From positions 9,204,528 through 9,268,527 of the forward strand of contig JARUPZ010000015.1 of assembly GCA_031213475.1 (NCBI GenBank): DNA of 64,000 nucleotides, written 5' to 3'. This stretch comes from Nereocystis luetkeana. Taxonomy: Eukaryota > Sar > Phaeophyceae > Laminariales > Laminariaceae. The notes below the pieces were generated by a model. The model saw nothing but the letters and a program-made list of their open reading frames with translations, made no database searches and was not told the origin of the DNA. The translations under genes were made by a program, and so were the position numbers. Positions 22,735-32,905 of this stretch are shown piece by piece. Each line of letters begins with the position of its first letter. Position 1 is the first letter of the stretch.

Positions 22735-23213
22735 GGATTTGCAGTCAGTTGGAAATGGTGCTATCGGCACGATCGCACGAGTTTTCGCCCCGAAAAATGT
22801 GCGAAACTGATGCCTCTCGCCTCATAATGAGTTGGACTTGTCTCCTATTGTAGACCTATCGAGAGCTGTTTCCCGCTTCTCCAGGTGCCCAGTAGCAGGA
22901 AATAACCCCCGGCACGTTTTAGATTCAACTGGGACAAATACGATCATAATCCCCGATTGGATCGGAAAAAAACGTTTTTTCCGACCCGATCCCTGATCGT
23001 AATCGTAGTTGACCCGGTTGGATCGGAAAAGTACCGAAGGTGATTTTCTGCAACTGGGCATCTGGAGAAGCGGGAAACAGCTCTAGATAGGTCTTGGAGA
23101 AAAGTCCAACTCGTTCTGAGGCGAGAAACAGCAGTTTCGCACATTTTCGGGGTTGTAGCTCGTGCGAACGTGCTGATAGCACCATTTTCAACTGACTGTA
23201 AACCTGACTGCAT
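22735..23213. mobile_element. Fold-back element, arms about 175 bp
   Basis: The left arm (about 22735-22905: agtcagttggaaatggtgct … gagctgtttcccgcttctcc) is the inverse of the right arm (about 23035-23210). The 125-bp centre also folds (GATCGGAAAAAAACG/CGTTTTTTCCGACC type). No frame of note. Looks like a fold-back or long-TIR MITE. Confidence 0.75.
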
Positions 23214-23636
23214 AAGATGTGGCCTGACACCAAACCGCAGCCAAAACGGGGCGAACTGGCCAGAAACGCGGCTGCGCCGCGCTTGCATCGAACCAGGAAA
23301 TTTATCAATTGCGGACGACGATTCCGAAGTAAGTGCAGACCGCGCTACGCAATTTTCAAGTCAAAAACACCCATAAAGATCCCCTACCTCCCAGATTGCA
23401 AAACCTACTCCTTGAGAAAAGGGAAACTGTTCCTGAAGGCTCTCGGAAGCCGGGCAGCATTCTGAGAAGTCTACCGGTGTTTTTTGGCTGTCCCGCCCAG
23501 TAGAACGCGTATATTCGATCCCAATAGCCCAGTTCTGAGAGCTCAGAAAAAAAATCCCATGGAAACAGAAAATAGTTATAATAGTCGGTTTGAAGAATTA
23601 TTAGCACGGACAACTGGGTGTGCTGAATACCACTAA

Positions 23637-23984
23637 GCCGGTCGCCCCGGTGGTTCAAGTGGTTAACCTCGAGTTCTACTTGTTTGAGTCCTGGGTTCGA
23701 GCCCCAGGAGGGTCGGACTTTGACTTTATTTGCAAAAATAAAAAAAAGGGATTCAATTGTTGAGAGCGCCTTGCAGCGTGGGTAGGCACAATTCGATGCG
23801 AGTCGACGAGGGAAGAAAAGGCTGAAATCTTCTCGCGATAAAAAATGAAGGCACGTACCGTAGCGGGAAGGGGGGAGAAGAGCCTGCTATGTGACCCCGG
23901 ATCTGAGTTACGAGTTGGAAGGAGAGAGAGAAGAAGATGTGCGAAGATAATGAATGGGATGAAAAAAAAAAAAAAAAAAAAAAA
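23637..23984 (+). mobile_element. SINE family A, copy 2
   Basis: Complete head, core and a 22-nt A tail. Differs from copy 1 by a few substitutions. A box and B box intact. Confidence 0.9.
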
Positions 23985-24600
23985 GATGGCGGAGGGTAGA
24001 AAGAGCGGTTCCAAGTTCAGGACACACACATGCCCTTTGCAAGATCCAACGACACACGATTAGCAAAATCGCCCTTCGGCTTTCAAATTCTAGGCGTATA
24101 TGCATGTTGGAATACATATACAGGCAGCAGCAATAGGCGAGGTCCAACGTTTTGTTATGTGTCGTACCGAGGCTCGGAGCGTATGGAGGACTGACTACTG
24201 ACTGCGCTATTTGCCGGTCAGACGCGCGCCGCGTCCCCGTGGTACAGAAGTTGCAGCAGCAAAATATTCTACGCACGCTGTAAACAAACACGTAGACTAT
24301 ACATGTCATGTTGATAAACGACATCGGACGTGGCGCGTGAATCGGTTGGGGGTATCATGCCCACATGAAAAGCATAAAGAAAAGACCCGTTGGTGCCCCA
24401 ACATGGGTACTACGTCGTATGTACCGAATGCCTCTGAATATTCAGTAAAATGTGTACGCCCAGTGAACATCAGAGAGATAATCCCGCTCTGGCCGGGAAT
24501 ATAACCCCTGTTCGATACTCAAATCAGACTGCAAACGGTGGTTTATAATACCGTATTAAGTGGTATGTATATTCCCGGTATACCTCTGGTATGTTTATAC
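23985..24600. other. Gene-free stretch between SINEs
   Basis: No exon recognised. Composition is average. Confidence 0.3.
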
Positions 24601-24928
24601 GGCCGCCCCGGTGGTTCAATAATTATACTTGTGTTTGAGTCCGGGGTTCGAGCCCCAGGTGGGTGGGACTTTTGACCTTATTTGCAAAAATAAAATCAAA
24701 AGGATTCAATTGTTGAGAGCGCCTTGCAGCGTGGGTAGGCACAATTCGATGCGAGTCGACGAGGGAAGAAAAGGCTGAAATCTTCTCGCGATAAAAATGA
24801 AGGCATGTACCGTAGCGGGAAGGGGAAGAGCCTGCTATGTGACCCCGGATCTGAGTTATGAGTTGGAAGGAGAGAGAAGAAGATGGGCGAAGATAATAAA
24901 CGGGATGAGAAAAAAACAAAACAAAAAA
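24601..24928 (+). mobile_element. SINE family A, copy 3 (damaged A box)
   Basis: As other copies, but a deletion removes part of the A-box region (ccggtggttcaataattatact), so internal pol III transcription is probably lost. The B box and core are kept. Confidence 0.85.
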
Positions 24929-25480
24929 ATACCAAGAGATTCACCGTCGAATGGAAATCCGCGAGCCACCCCGGCTGTTCGACCGCGAACCCGGCAAGAC
25001 GCAAGAATTGCAATCAGCATGCAGTTGCAAGACCCTCCAGAGGTATAAGACACAGGCATTAATAGTAAGCCCCAAAACCCACCGCACCGAGGGCCACGGG
25101 CACTACAGCAGTAACAACATCAGTGCTGCAAGGAAAAAACAACATGGTGCAAACGTGCAGACACACGCACACGAAAAGAAGGCGCTCAGGGGCGAAAGTC
25201 CACCGTCAAACCGTCCAGAAACCAAACAATGTTTCCGAGTCAAACAGAGAAAAGCGTACGTACCTCGGGGCTGTGCGGACGCAGTGCCAGACGCTGCAGG
25301 CGACGTCCGACCGTGTACTAGGCATAGTGAAACCTCTTAAGTTGTTAACTTTCGTGGAGGTTTTTGCGGGAACAGAATACACAAGTGGCCCAGTTTCCGT
25401 CCTCACCTCGTCTCTACGCTCCGAGGAGAGCTTACTTATGATACTTCGATGTTTCTCTCTTTCATCGCATGCTATACAGA
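24929..25480. other. Gene-free stretch between SINEs
   Basis: A 142-codon + frame crosses this region and enters the SINE. It has no recognisable domain and is not called. Confidence 0.3.
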
Positions 25481-25858
25481 GCCGGTCGCCCCGGTGGTTC
25501 AAGTGGTTAACCTCGAATTCTACTTGTTTGAGTCCTGGGTTCGAGCCCTAGGAGGGTCGGACTTTGACTTTATTTGCAAAAATAAAAAAAGGGATTCAAT
25601 TGTTGAGAGCGCCTTGCAGCGTGGGTAGGCACAATTCGATGCGAGTCGACGAGGGAAGAAAATGCTGAAATCTTCTCGCGATAAAAATGAAGGCACGTAC
25701 CGTAGCGGGAAGGGAGGAGGAGAGCCTGCTATGTGACCCCGGATCTGAGTTACGAGTTGGAAGGAGAGAGAGAAGAAGATGTGCGAAGATAATGAATGGG
25801 ATGGAAAAAAAAAAAAAAAAAAAAAAAAAACAAAAAAAAAAAAAAAAAAAAAAAAAAT
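25481..25858 (+). mobile_element. SINE family A, copy 4 (long A tail)
   Basis: Complete element with the longest A-rich tail in the window (about 50 nt, 25805-25858), which suggests it is the youngest copy here. Confidence 0.9.
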
Positions 25859-25879
25859 AACAGCAGTAATATAATCTGT

Positions 25880-26088
25880 ATCTCGTATCCATGTGTGTGT
25901 TCTTCACGTTAAACAGTCCTTTCTACTTGTGGGCATCCAGCACGATGCGTGTGCCGCTGTGCCGATTGTTCATCCTACTCGTAGGGGATACAAGCTCTCT
26001 GTGGTCACAAAACCACGCCGGGGAGACAAGATTGAAATGAAGTGAGCAGTGTATGTTCATCGTACTGGATACGACAATCACGACATGT
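25880..26088 (+). repeat. Direct repeat of the outer arm of the following fold-back
   Basis: tgtgtgtgttcttcacgttaaacag…catccagcac…gtgccgattgttc…gatacaagctctctgtggtcacaaaac is a diverged direct copy of 26089-26230, so the left arm is preceded by an extra partial unit. Confidence 0.7.
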
Positions 26089-27593
26089 ATGTGTGTGTGT
26101 TCTTCACATTAAACCGTTATTTCTACCCGTCGACATCCAGCACAACCAGTGTCCGTGCCGATTCTTCCCTAGAAGAGATACACGTTATGTGGTCACAAAA
26201 CTACGCCACAGAGATACTACGTTGCCACGTATGCAGTAAGCACAGCAGTGCAATGCCATGTCATCATACTTGATACGACAGGCACGACATACACATTCTA
26301 CGAAGTAGAGAAACGAAAGGAAACAATCAAAGAGAAAAAAAAAACAAAGAAGATAAATCGAAATAGAAAAAAAAAAGATGAAAGAAAAACTGGAAGAAAC
26401 AATCTGTCGTGCCCCCCCCACGCAGGCGAGGTGGGACTTGAAAAAGAACGAGCTGGAAAAAAAAAGGAAGAAAAAACTAAAACGCCACTGACTGCTTGTA
26501 AACAGAGTAAGACAATGAACCAAGGAAAAAATAACAAAGGGAAAATTACAGGTAGACCGAAGCCCAAAGCACCCTCCAGGTGGCGGCAGCAGTTTGTGGT
26601 ACGAGTAGTGTAGCCAGGTTCTCCCTGCTAACCCGCCTGGTACCTTACAACCCAGACTGCCGTCTCCGCCCTGCGTTCGTCAACTATGCCCAGCCCCTTG
26701 GCGTCAGACAATACGAAACGAACGAGCAGAGCAGGTTCGTCATCCCACCACGCCACACATTTTTTTTTATTTTTCTCTTCCTTTTCTGATTGATAAGCCG
26801 TACTGAAGGAGCCGTGTGGCGTGGTTGGATGACGAACCTGCTCTGCTCGTTTCGTATTGTCTGACGCCAAGGGGCTGGGCATAGTTGACGAACGCAGGGC
26901 GGAGACGGCAGTCTGGGTTGTAAGGTACCAGGCGGATTAGCAGGGAGAACCTGGCTACACTACTCGTACCACAAACTGCTGCCGCCACCTGGAAGGTGCT
27001 TTGGGCTTTGGTCTGCCTGTTATTTCCCCTTTGTTATTTTTCCTTGGTTATTTTTTTCCTTGGTTCTTTGTCTCACTCTGTTTACAAGCAGTGGTGTTTG
27101 TTGTAATTTTTTTTCTTTTTTCCAGCTCGTTCTTTTTCAAGTGTTGGCCACCTCGCCTGCGGGGGGAGGGCACGACAGATTGTTTCTCCTAGTTTTTGCT
27201 TTCATTTTTTTTCTTCTTCTCTTTCGATTTGTCTACTTTGTTTTTGTTTTCTCTTTGATTGTTTTTTTTCGTTTCACTATTTCATAGATTGCATATCTCG
27301 TACCTGTCGTATCTAATTGTTGTTGTTCTCACATTAACTCACAATACAATGCAGTCCGTGGTCGCAGGACAGGCTCCAATAACTCTGGAGTGGAAGAAAT
27401 CTAGTATGATGGCATGGCTTCGCATTGCACACTGCAGTGCATACTGCACACGTGGCAACGTAATATCTCTGTGGCATAGCTTTGTGACCACAGAACTTGT
27501 ATCTCTTCTAGGATTGGAGAATCGGCACGGACACTGGTTGTGCTGGATGTCGACAGGTAGAAAGAACGGTTTAATGTGAAGAACACACACTAC
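26089..27593. mobile_element. Large fold-back structure, arms about 670-780 bp, 55-bp loop
   Basis: The left arm (26089-26758) and right arm (26814-27593) are inverted copies. The inner 180 bp (26575-26758 against 26814-26990) are nearly identical; the outer parts are more diverged and contain A-rich (left) or T-rich (right) tracts. Outer ends read tgtgtgttcttcacattaaacc and its complement. Related single-arm fragments lie at 22085-22235, 28036-28243, 29114-29460 and 45335-45390. Frames in both arms mirror each other and show no known domain. It could be a fold-back transposon or the product of an inverted duplication. Confidence 0.75.
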
Positions 27594-27908
27594 TCCTTCA
27601 ATACGGCTTATCAATAACAGCAAATAGAGTAAACAAGCTGAAAGTTGGCACGCAAGGGAGGTAGACTTGGTGCATGGGTTTCCTTTTGTTTCCGAGGTTT
27701 TCTTCTTTCGGGAAAGTTATGAGTGATCCAAGTTGAAGATCATGCTGCACATTGTCGGATGGCAAGAGAAATAATAATAATAAAAAAGGAAGAGAAATAA
27801 ATAAAATGAAAATCACGGAGAATCAGCGCAATAAAGAGAAAAACAACTAAAAGAGAAGACAAGGAAAGACCACGTTCGAACCAGCTGCGCCAGTTGGTGG
27901 CACTACTA
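27594..27908. other. Gene-free stretch
   Basis: ctccttcaatacggcttatcaat (about 27592-27614) is the inverse of the fold-back loop sequence at about 26789-26811. Otherwise A-rich and unremarkable. Confidence 0.45.
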
Positions 27909-28012
27909 TTACGGGGACCATAGTTAATAGGACCTATGGTATACATAAAAACCTAAATATTTAACCATTTTTACTAACAATATTTGGTCCTATTAACTAT
28001 GGTCCCCCGTAA
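27909..28012. mobile_element. MITE-1 copy
   Basis: Inverted repeats TTACGGGGACCATAG … CTATGGTCCCCCGTAA, left TA at 27907-27908. The right TA is mutated to AA. Confidence 0.85.
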
Positions 28013-28035
28013 AATAGTAGTATGGTCATGTGCTA

Positions 28036-28243
28036 CTTCCAATGCAATGCCATGTCATCAAACTGGTTAACAAAGGCACAAGTTACACATTCTAAAATAG
28101 AGAAAAACAAAAGAAGCATACGAGGAACAAAACGAAGAACACACACAAATAAATAGACAAATCGAAACAGCATAAATAAAAATATAAAATGAAAAACCTG
28201 TCGGGGCTCTCCTCAGGAGATGTGGCTAACACTTGAAAATAGC
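28036..28243 (+). repeat. Left part of a fold-back-family copy split by an hAT-like element
   Basis: aatgcaatgccatgtcatca…gagaaaaacaaaag…aacacttgaaaatagc matches the left arm of the large fold-back (about 26245-26450). The copy resumes after the hAT-like element at 29114. Confidence 0.7.
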
Positions 28244-29113
28244 CAGGGTTTTTCGCGGGTCATGACCCGATCCGCGGGTCGGGCCACGTGGTGTTCAAAA
28301 TGTCACGAGCTGGGTCGGGTCGGGTCAGGAAATGTTCAACATCTCACGGGTCGGGTCGGGTCGGGTCACGAGGTTTTCTAATCTCGTGGGTCGGATCAGG
28401 TCGGGTCGAAAACTCACGGGTGGGGTCGGGTCAGGTCGGGTCAGGTCGGGTCAAGAGGTTACGAAAAGCTCACGGGTTGGGTCAGGTCATGACCCGCGAG
28501 GAAGCGGGTCACTCGCGGGTCGGGCCAGCATGACCCGCGACCTCTACTGATCCGCGGGTCGGACCCGCGCATTCGGCTCCCGGATCCGACACTTGAATCA
28601 CTTCCCGCTCTCTTACCCAAAGGCTTTTCTCGTACCAATCAATACTCAATAATAATACTCCTCCTTTGGTATTATATTCAAACCTTAAAACACCGCCAAA
28701 TTATTATAAGCATGCCCGCATCCATCTATATACCCACTACAGCCAGGTCATATTTCGCTGCGGGGCACGAAAATGAACATTAAATTGTTTTTGAAGTGCC
28801 GACCCACGGGCCAGATCCGCGGGTCGAACCTTCCGGTCAAGATAAATGGTGTCGCGGGCCAAGGTGGCCCGACCCGCATGAACTCGTGTATCACAGGTCC
28901 TTCGGAAATTTGCGGGTCGGGTCGGGTTAGGAGCTTTTCAAATATCACGGGCCGGGTCGGGTCAAGAGGCTTTCAAAATCTCGCGGGTCGGGTCGGGTCA
29001 AGTCAACATGCCTCTAACTATTCGTGAGTCGGGCCGTGAGTCGGGCCGGGTCAGCTGGCCCGGCCCGACCCGACCCGACCTGTGAGGTTGGACCTGACCC
29101 GCGAAAAGCCCCG
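28244..29113. mobile_element. hAT-like non-autonomous element, copy 2
   Basis: Terminal inverted repeats CAGGGTTTTTCGCGGGTCA and CGGGGCTTTTCGCGGGTCA (right end, complement). Subterminal GGGTCGGGTC arrays (28310-28490, 28915-29085) flank a 300-bp unique middle shared with 8752-9718. Flanks aaaatagc (28236-28243) and aaactaac (29114-29121) agree at 6 of 8, as expected for an aged 8-bp target duplication. No transposase. Confidence 0.8.
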
Positions 29114-29460
29114 AAACTAACGAGCGAATGAAACTGACTACCAGGTACGGCTGTAGCACCACACTATTAATATCAATACATATCAACAGAGTAAAAATAC
29201 TAAGAACCAAGGGAAATAAGAAATACCAGGCAAAACAAAGCACAAAGCACCCTCCAGATAGCGCAATGCCATGTTGTCGAACTGGATACGACAGGCACGA
29301 AAACATTTTCTATGGAATTGTAGAGAAACCGAAGAAACAGAAGAAAAAACTCGAAAAAGAGAAAAAAAAAAAGAAACGAAAAGAGGGGATAAAGGTGCCG
29401 TGCGCCCCCCGTACAGTAGTAGGTGCGACCATGTGACAGACAATACAGAGCGAGCATACC
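29114..29460 (+). repeat. Right part of the split fold-back-family copy and a second unit
   Basis: Continues the interrupted copy (aaccaagggaaataag … caaagcaccctccag) and then starts again (gcaatgccatgttgtcg…gatacgacaggcacga), so two units lie in tandem. A TACCAGGTA motif (29139-29147) interrupts the first. Confidence 0.6.
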
Positions 29461-29561
29461 ACCACAAAAAAAACAGATTAAATAAAAGAAAGAGCGAAGC
29501 ATATTTACCTGGTATATCATATTAGCACGACCAATCCTGAGTAAAGGACAACGATATATTT

Positions 29562-29747
29562 ATACCTTCTCGGCCTTTTGGCTAAGATCATGTGTAGTAT
29601 CTGTTCTAATCAGTGTGAAAACTGATTGACGCTCATCGAGCGTCATTTTCACACCTGTTTTTGAAATTGCCGGGTTTAGCGCTGCTTGCAGTGTTCCGGC
29701 TGGATTTCCTCGGCATTTCACTACCGCCTTGTGAGGTCCGTCCCCTC
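29562..29747 (+). ncRNA. U2 spliceosomal snRNA-like gene
   Basis: U2 base-pairs with the intron branch site in the spliceosome. The sequence begins ATACCTTCTCGGCCTTTTGG, then GCTAAGATCATGTGTAGTAT with the branch-site-pairing GTAGTA. It has a stem IIa (AATCAG…CTGATT), a stem IIb (GACGCTC/GAGCGTC), an Sm-like site (GTTTTTGA, about 29659-29666), a stem III (GCCGG…CCGGC) and a terminal stem-loop IV (CCTC…GAGG with an inner GGC/GCC). About 186 nt, the usual U2 length. A TATA-like ATATATTTATA lies immediately upstream. A family A SINE starts four bases after the end. It could be an active gene or a full-length retrocopy. Confidence 0.85.
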
Positions 29748-29751
29748 GGGA

Positions 29752-30094
29752 GCCGGTCGCCCCGGTGGTTCAAGTGGTTAACCTCGAGTTCTACTTGTTT
29801 GAGTCCTGGGTTCGAGCCCCAGGTGGGTCGGACTTTGACTTTATTTGCAAAAATACAAAAAAGGATTCAATTGTTGAGAGCGCCTTGCAGCGTGGGTAGG
29901 CACAATTCGATGCGAGTCGACGAGGGAAGAAAAGGCTGAAATCTTCTGGCGACAAAAATGAAGGCACGTACCGTAGCGGGAAGGGGGGAGAAGAGCCTGC
30001 TATGTGACCCCGGATCTGAGTTACGAGTGGGAAGGAGAGAGAGAAGATGTGCGAAGATAATGAATGGGATGAAAAAAGAAAAGAAAAAAAAAAG
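29752..30094 (+). mobile_element. SINE family A, copy 5, abutting the U2 gene
   Basis: Complete head (GCCGGTCGCCCCGGTGG), A and B boxes, core and A-rich tail, same strand as U2. No clear target duplication separates it from U2. Confidence 0.9.
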
Positions 30095-30475
30095 ACACCC
30101 AAAGGAGCGGTAAGAATGTACGAGTTTAATATACATGATAATATTTATAAAGTATATACGAACGTCGAGATCGAGCTATTACAGGCATTTTTCTGAAGAT
30201 ATTTTCATCAAAGAATGAATTGTCATAGACAATATAATAGGCGATGGCTATCGAAAGATAATCGAGTTCCGTACGATATCGATACACGATACATTTGAAA
30301 AAAAACGATTAAATTCGTTCATCCAGCGTCAGCGCAATATATAAAGTGTGATGAGGGTAAGACGCGCCCGATCCGATGCATCGGTAGTTCGACATTTATT
30401 TCGGCACAGGGAACAGTAGTAGTATGTTGAAACATTAGATACGATATGATACGTAAACAACACTGCCATCAATTT
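30095..30475. other. Gene-free stretch
   Basis: AT-rich with several ATCGATA-type palindromes. Nothing recognised. Confidence 0.3.
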
Positions 30476-30545
30476 GCAATGTTACGGTCTCAGTCCGTCG
30501 GGCTACTGGCTGGTATAAGGCAAACAAATCGCCTACCCAGTCTAA
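30476..30545 (-). repeat. tRNA-headed repeat fragment (family E), split by the next element
   Basis: On the minus strand AGTAGCCCGACGGACTGAGAC is A-box-like and matches the copy at 31160-31270. The element at 30546 inserted at a TAA in its flanking part. Confidence 0.5.
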
Positions 30546-30979
30546 GGGTGTGTCTTAACTCCCGCCAAAGAGCATGGGAACGAGCGGAACTGAACGAGGC
30601 TGTTCGTGGTAATTCGTTCCGTTCCTCCTACCTAAAAAAACGTGCTTTGGTCCATGCAGAATCCTGGGCCTCGCCAGCCGAATCGGCACGAACGGTATAT
30701 TTTGCACATGCCAAAGCAAATTGGTGTCCACATTCATCTTCGGTGGTGTCCATGTACATCAAATAATCTGCTATTTGTTCCCGTTCGGTCGGGCCGTTCG
30801 GTCCTCCCAAACAAGAGAAAGGGGTGCAACACTTCTTCTTCCTCTTCCTAGATATACTGTTTTTCTCGGGCTGCACTGAATCTATTCGTTTCCCACAACC
30901 AATCAACACCAATTCATGCGGCAAATAAAATTCCATTCGGTTCGTTCCAATGCTCTCTGGGGGGGGTTAAGACACACCC
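30546..30979. mobile_element. PIF/Harbinger-like MITE
   Basis: 434 bp with inverted ends GGGTGTGTCTTAAC (30546-30559 and complement at 30966-30979), flanked by TAA on both sides (30543-30545, 30980-30982). A 3-bp TAA/TTA target and G-rich TIR of this kind are typical of the PIF/Harbinger superfamily. Related sequence at 31213-31267 lacks the insertion at the corresponding TAA. Confidence 0.75.
30628..30936 (-). CDS. Frame of 102 codons inside the PIF-like element, unrecognised
   Basis: Opens with ATG (MEFYLPHELVL) near one end of the element and covers most of it, with mixed non-repetitive composition (basic KRKKK patch, then …REQIADYLMYMDTTEDE…). Not a transposase. It may be a remnant of an accessory protein or a captured host fragment, or chance. 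Confidence 0.25.
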   Translation of the reverse strand: MEFYLPHELVLIGCGKRIDSVQPEKNSISRKRKKKCCTPFSCLGGPNGPTEREQIADYLMYMDTTEDECGHQFALACAKYTVRADSAGEAQDSAWTKARFFR

Positions 30980-31159
30980 TAAGCCTTGCAACACTCCCCC
31001 CCTCCAGAACACAGCTGGGTCCTACGTCTTCGTATGGAGCCGTACGTACCCACCAGTTAGTTGCCTACTGCAGTCCGATGTCTGGGGACCCAGGAAGAAG
31101 AATGTTTCATCAGATTCTTGACATGAGGAAGTTCCTTTTGATTCTTCAAAAGCGTTTTC

Positions 31160-31270
31160 ATGGTGGACGTGAGATTCGAATCCACGACCAACGACCCGTC
31201 CTACCGATTAGACGTTTCAGTCCGTTGGGCTACTTGTAAAAAGTTAACCAATCGCCTGCCCAATCTAATC
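31160..31270 (-). repeat. tRNA-like (Arg-type) sequence, family E
   Basis: On the minus strand: GTAGCCCAACGGACTG (A box), an anticodon-like region AATCGGT, and GTGGATTCGAATCTCAC (T arm/B box). The acceptor stem cannot be closed and the anticodon stem is irregular, so it is not called a functional tRNA. It is probably the head of another SINE or a decayed tRNA. Confidence 0.5.
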
Positions 31271-31697
31271 CGAAAAGACCTATAAACCGCAACCTACAAC
31301 CAACCCTCATGGGACTTCAGAGTGCGATTTGGCGATAACAAACGACCATTTTAGAGACGGCCACTGCGTGAGTGATTGCGGAGTGATATAAGTAGTAGTT
31401 GTTGGTGTTCGAGTCACAATGGTTGAATGCAGGCAGTCGTACGGAACGGGCGCAGCATTTTTTTTATACCCGAACGGCAAAACGCGCACGCTGCTCGTGG
31501 ATGGTTAATAACACCACCAAAAAAAGGTATCATCATGGTTTTGGTCGCGATACCGGGGTCCCTAAAGGGTTACAATAATCTTGATGTAAGACACATCAGT
31601 TTAGTCACACCAGTAGTATACCACCCCTGTTCCCTCTCCGAACACAACAACTACGAGATGGTGAAAACTACCATCCTCTCGCGCACCCGCTTCAACC
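31271..31697. other. Gene-free stretch
   Basis: Nothing recognised before the C run at 31698-31714. Confidence 0.3.
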
Positions 31698-32230
31698 CCC
31701 CCCCCCCCCCCCCCTCTTGGCGTCGGTTGGCAACGACACTGTAAAGCATGCCGCTCACTACGTGAGCTAGACCACCAGGGTACCGTGTGTTCTTTGTTTT
31801 TTTGGCGGTCGCCCACAGCTGGTTGTCGAGTTAGATCATTCGTGCGAGGTAAAGAACCTTTACTCCCCACAAGTGGGAATGATCGTATCACGTAGTGTTC
31901 AAGGTAAGGCACCCAAGAGGCACTTACATAGTACTCCCATTCCCATTGCTGTCTCTGGAATTGCCTTCACCGGAAATTAAATTAACTCATTGAAGCTGTC
32001 ATCCATATGCAAGTCCGCCTCACTAGCGGTTGTAGGTAGGATGCAGCTCACCCTTCATGCGACCCGCCGGACACCTCACGGTTCTTCGCGCTTGGTGCAA
32101 GCAATGTCTGCCTGGTCGGTGAAAACCCGACATGCTCCGTCCCGACATTGTAGGGATGCGAGGGTCTATGGTCACACGACTACGGCCATGCATGTGATCG
32201 AGTACATCTCTCCTATCGAGAACACCCCCC
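31698..32230 (+). repeat. Repeat X, full-length copy
   Basis: About 510 bp between a C run (31698-31714) and another at 32222-32232. Shared landmarks with 43391-43848: gcatgccgctcactacgtgagctag, aatgatcgtatcacgtagtg, gaagctgtcatccatatgca, gcaatgtctgcctggtcggtgaaa, tacggccatgcatg…atcgagtac. No frame conserved between copies, so probably non-coding. The class is unknown. Confidence 0.75.
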
Positions 32231-32245
32231 CCCCCGTCCTCTTCT

Positions 32246-32345
32246 ATGGTCATACGACTACGGCCATGCATGAGATCGAGTGCATATCTCCCATCGAGCA
32301 AGCACCCCTCCTCCTCTTCTCTGCAATACCCCCCCCCCCCCCCCC
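32246..32345 (+). repeat. Repeat X, terminal fragment in tandem
   Basis: ctatggtcatacgactacggccatgcatgagatcgagt repeats the X right end directly after the full copy, and is followed by another C run (32330-32345). Confidence 0.7.
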
Positions 32346-32709
32346 TCCAAGAATCTCCCCACCCCCGTCCCTTCCTCCCACCCACGCCTTTTCTGCTGAC
32401 CGTCAATTACATTTTTATACTTCGTGCGTCTACATTTCTTACTGTTGGATATTTTTTATCGAAAGTTTCGACATAATATAGAAATATCAACGTTCCGATA
32501 TATCGTATCCATCGCACGTGTCCACCATCCCCTCGCATCCCCATGTTTTTTATGCAGATTATCTTATACTGAACGGAAGATGCGATTATCAAATATCAAA
32601 TTGCATCGATTATTGTTTTGTTTTGTCGATATCGTATCGGCGTCGATCCCCACGCTACTACTCACAGTATGCGTCATACTGTATAATATTAATGAATAGT
32701 CACCCTCAC
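32346..32709. other. Gene-free stretch
   Basis: AT-rich, with no exon continuing from 32710 on the minus strand that I can support. Confidence 0.3.
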
Positions 32710-32905
32710 CTGGGCAAGTTCAGCCGCAACCTTCTGCGTCGCAATCCTCGACCGAATCTTGATCCGTCGCTGGAGCTCTTGCTTTGCCATCGAAGGCATC
32801 GCCGGTCCCTGGTTGGACTTGTCGAAAGCTGCCCCCCCTGAACGCTGTGGAGCGCGTCCTCCCGGGCGGTGCTCTCCGGTAGTACGGGGCATCCGCCTCA
32901 CCTCA
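32710..32905 (-). CDS. Possible orphan exon, unrecognised
   Basis: Minus-strand frame with an ATG near 32890 (MPRTTGEH…) ending in GCCCAG|GTGAGGG, a strong donor. The end is Lys/Arg/Ala-rich and helical (MAKQELQRRIKIRSRIATQK). GC-rich relative to surroundings. No following exon was found, so it may be a gene fragment. Confidence 0.3.

Noticed and set aside
25206-25551. Frames overlapping family A SINE heads that recur with the same peptide (e.g. SPRWFKWLTSNSTC)
   Set aside because: They are translations of the repeated tRNA-like SINE head, not a protein family.
26248-26613. 121-codon Lys-rich frame and its mirror frames in the fold-back
   Set aside because: Encoded by A-rich tracts and mirrored in the other arm; not conserved in the related fragments.
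31160-31240. Functional tRNA-Arg on the minus strand
   Set aside because: The acceptor stem does not pair and the anticodon stem is irregular; kept only as a tRNA-like repeat.
32253-32275. ctacggccat in repeat X looks like the 5' end of 5S rRNA
   Set aside because: Similarity stops after about 10 bases and no 5S internal control region follows.
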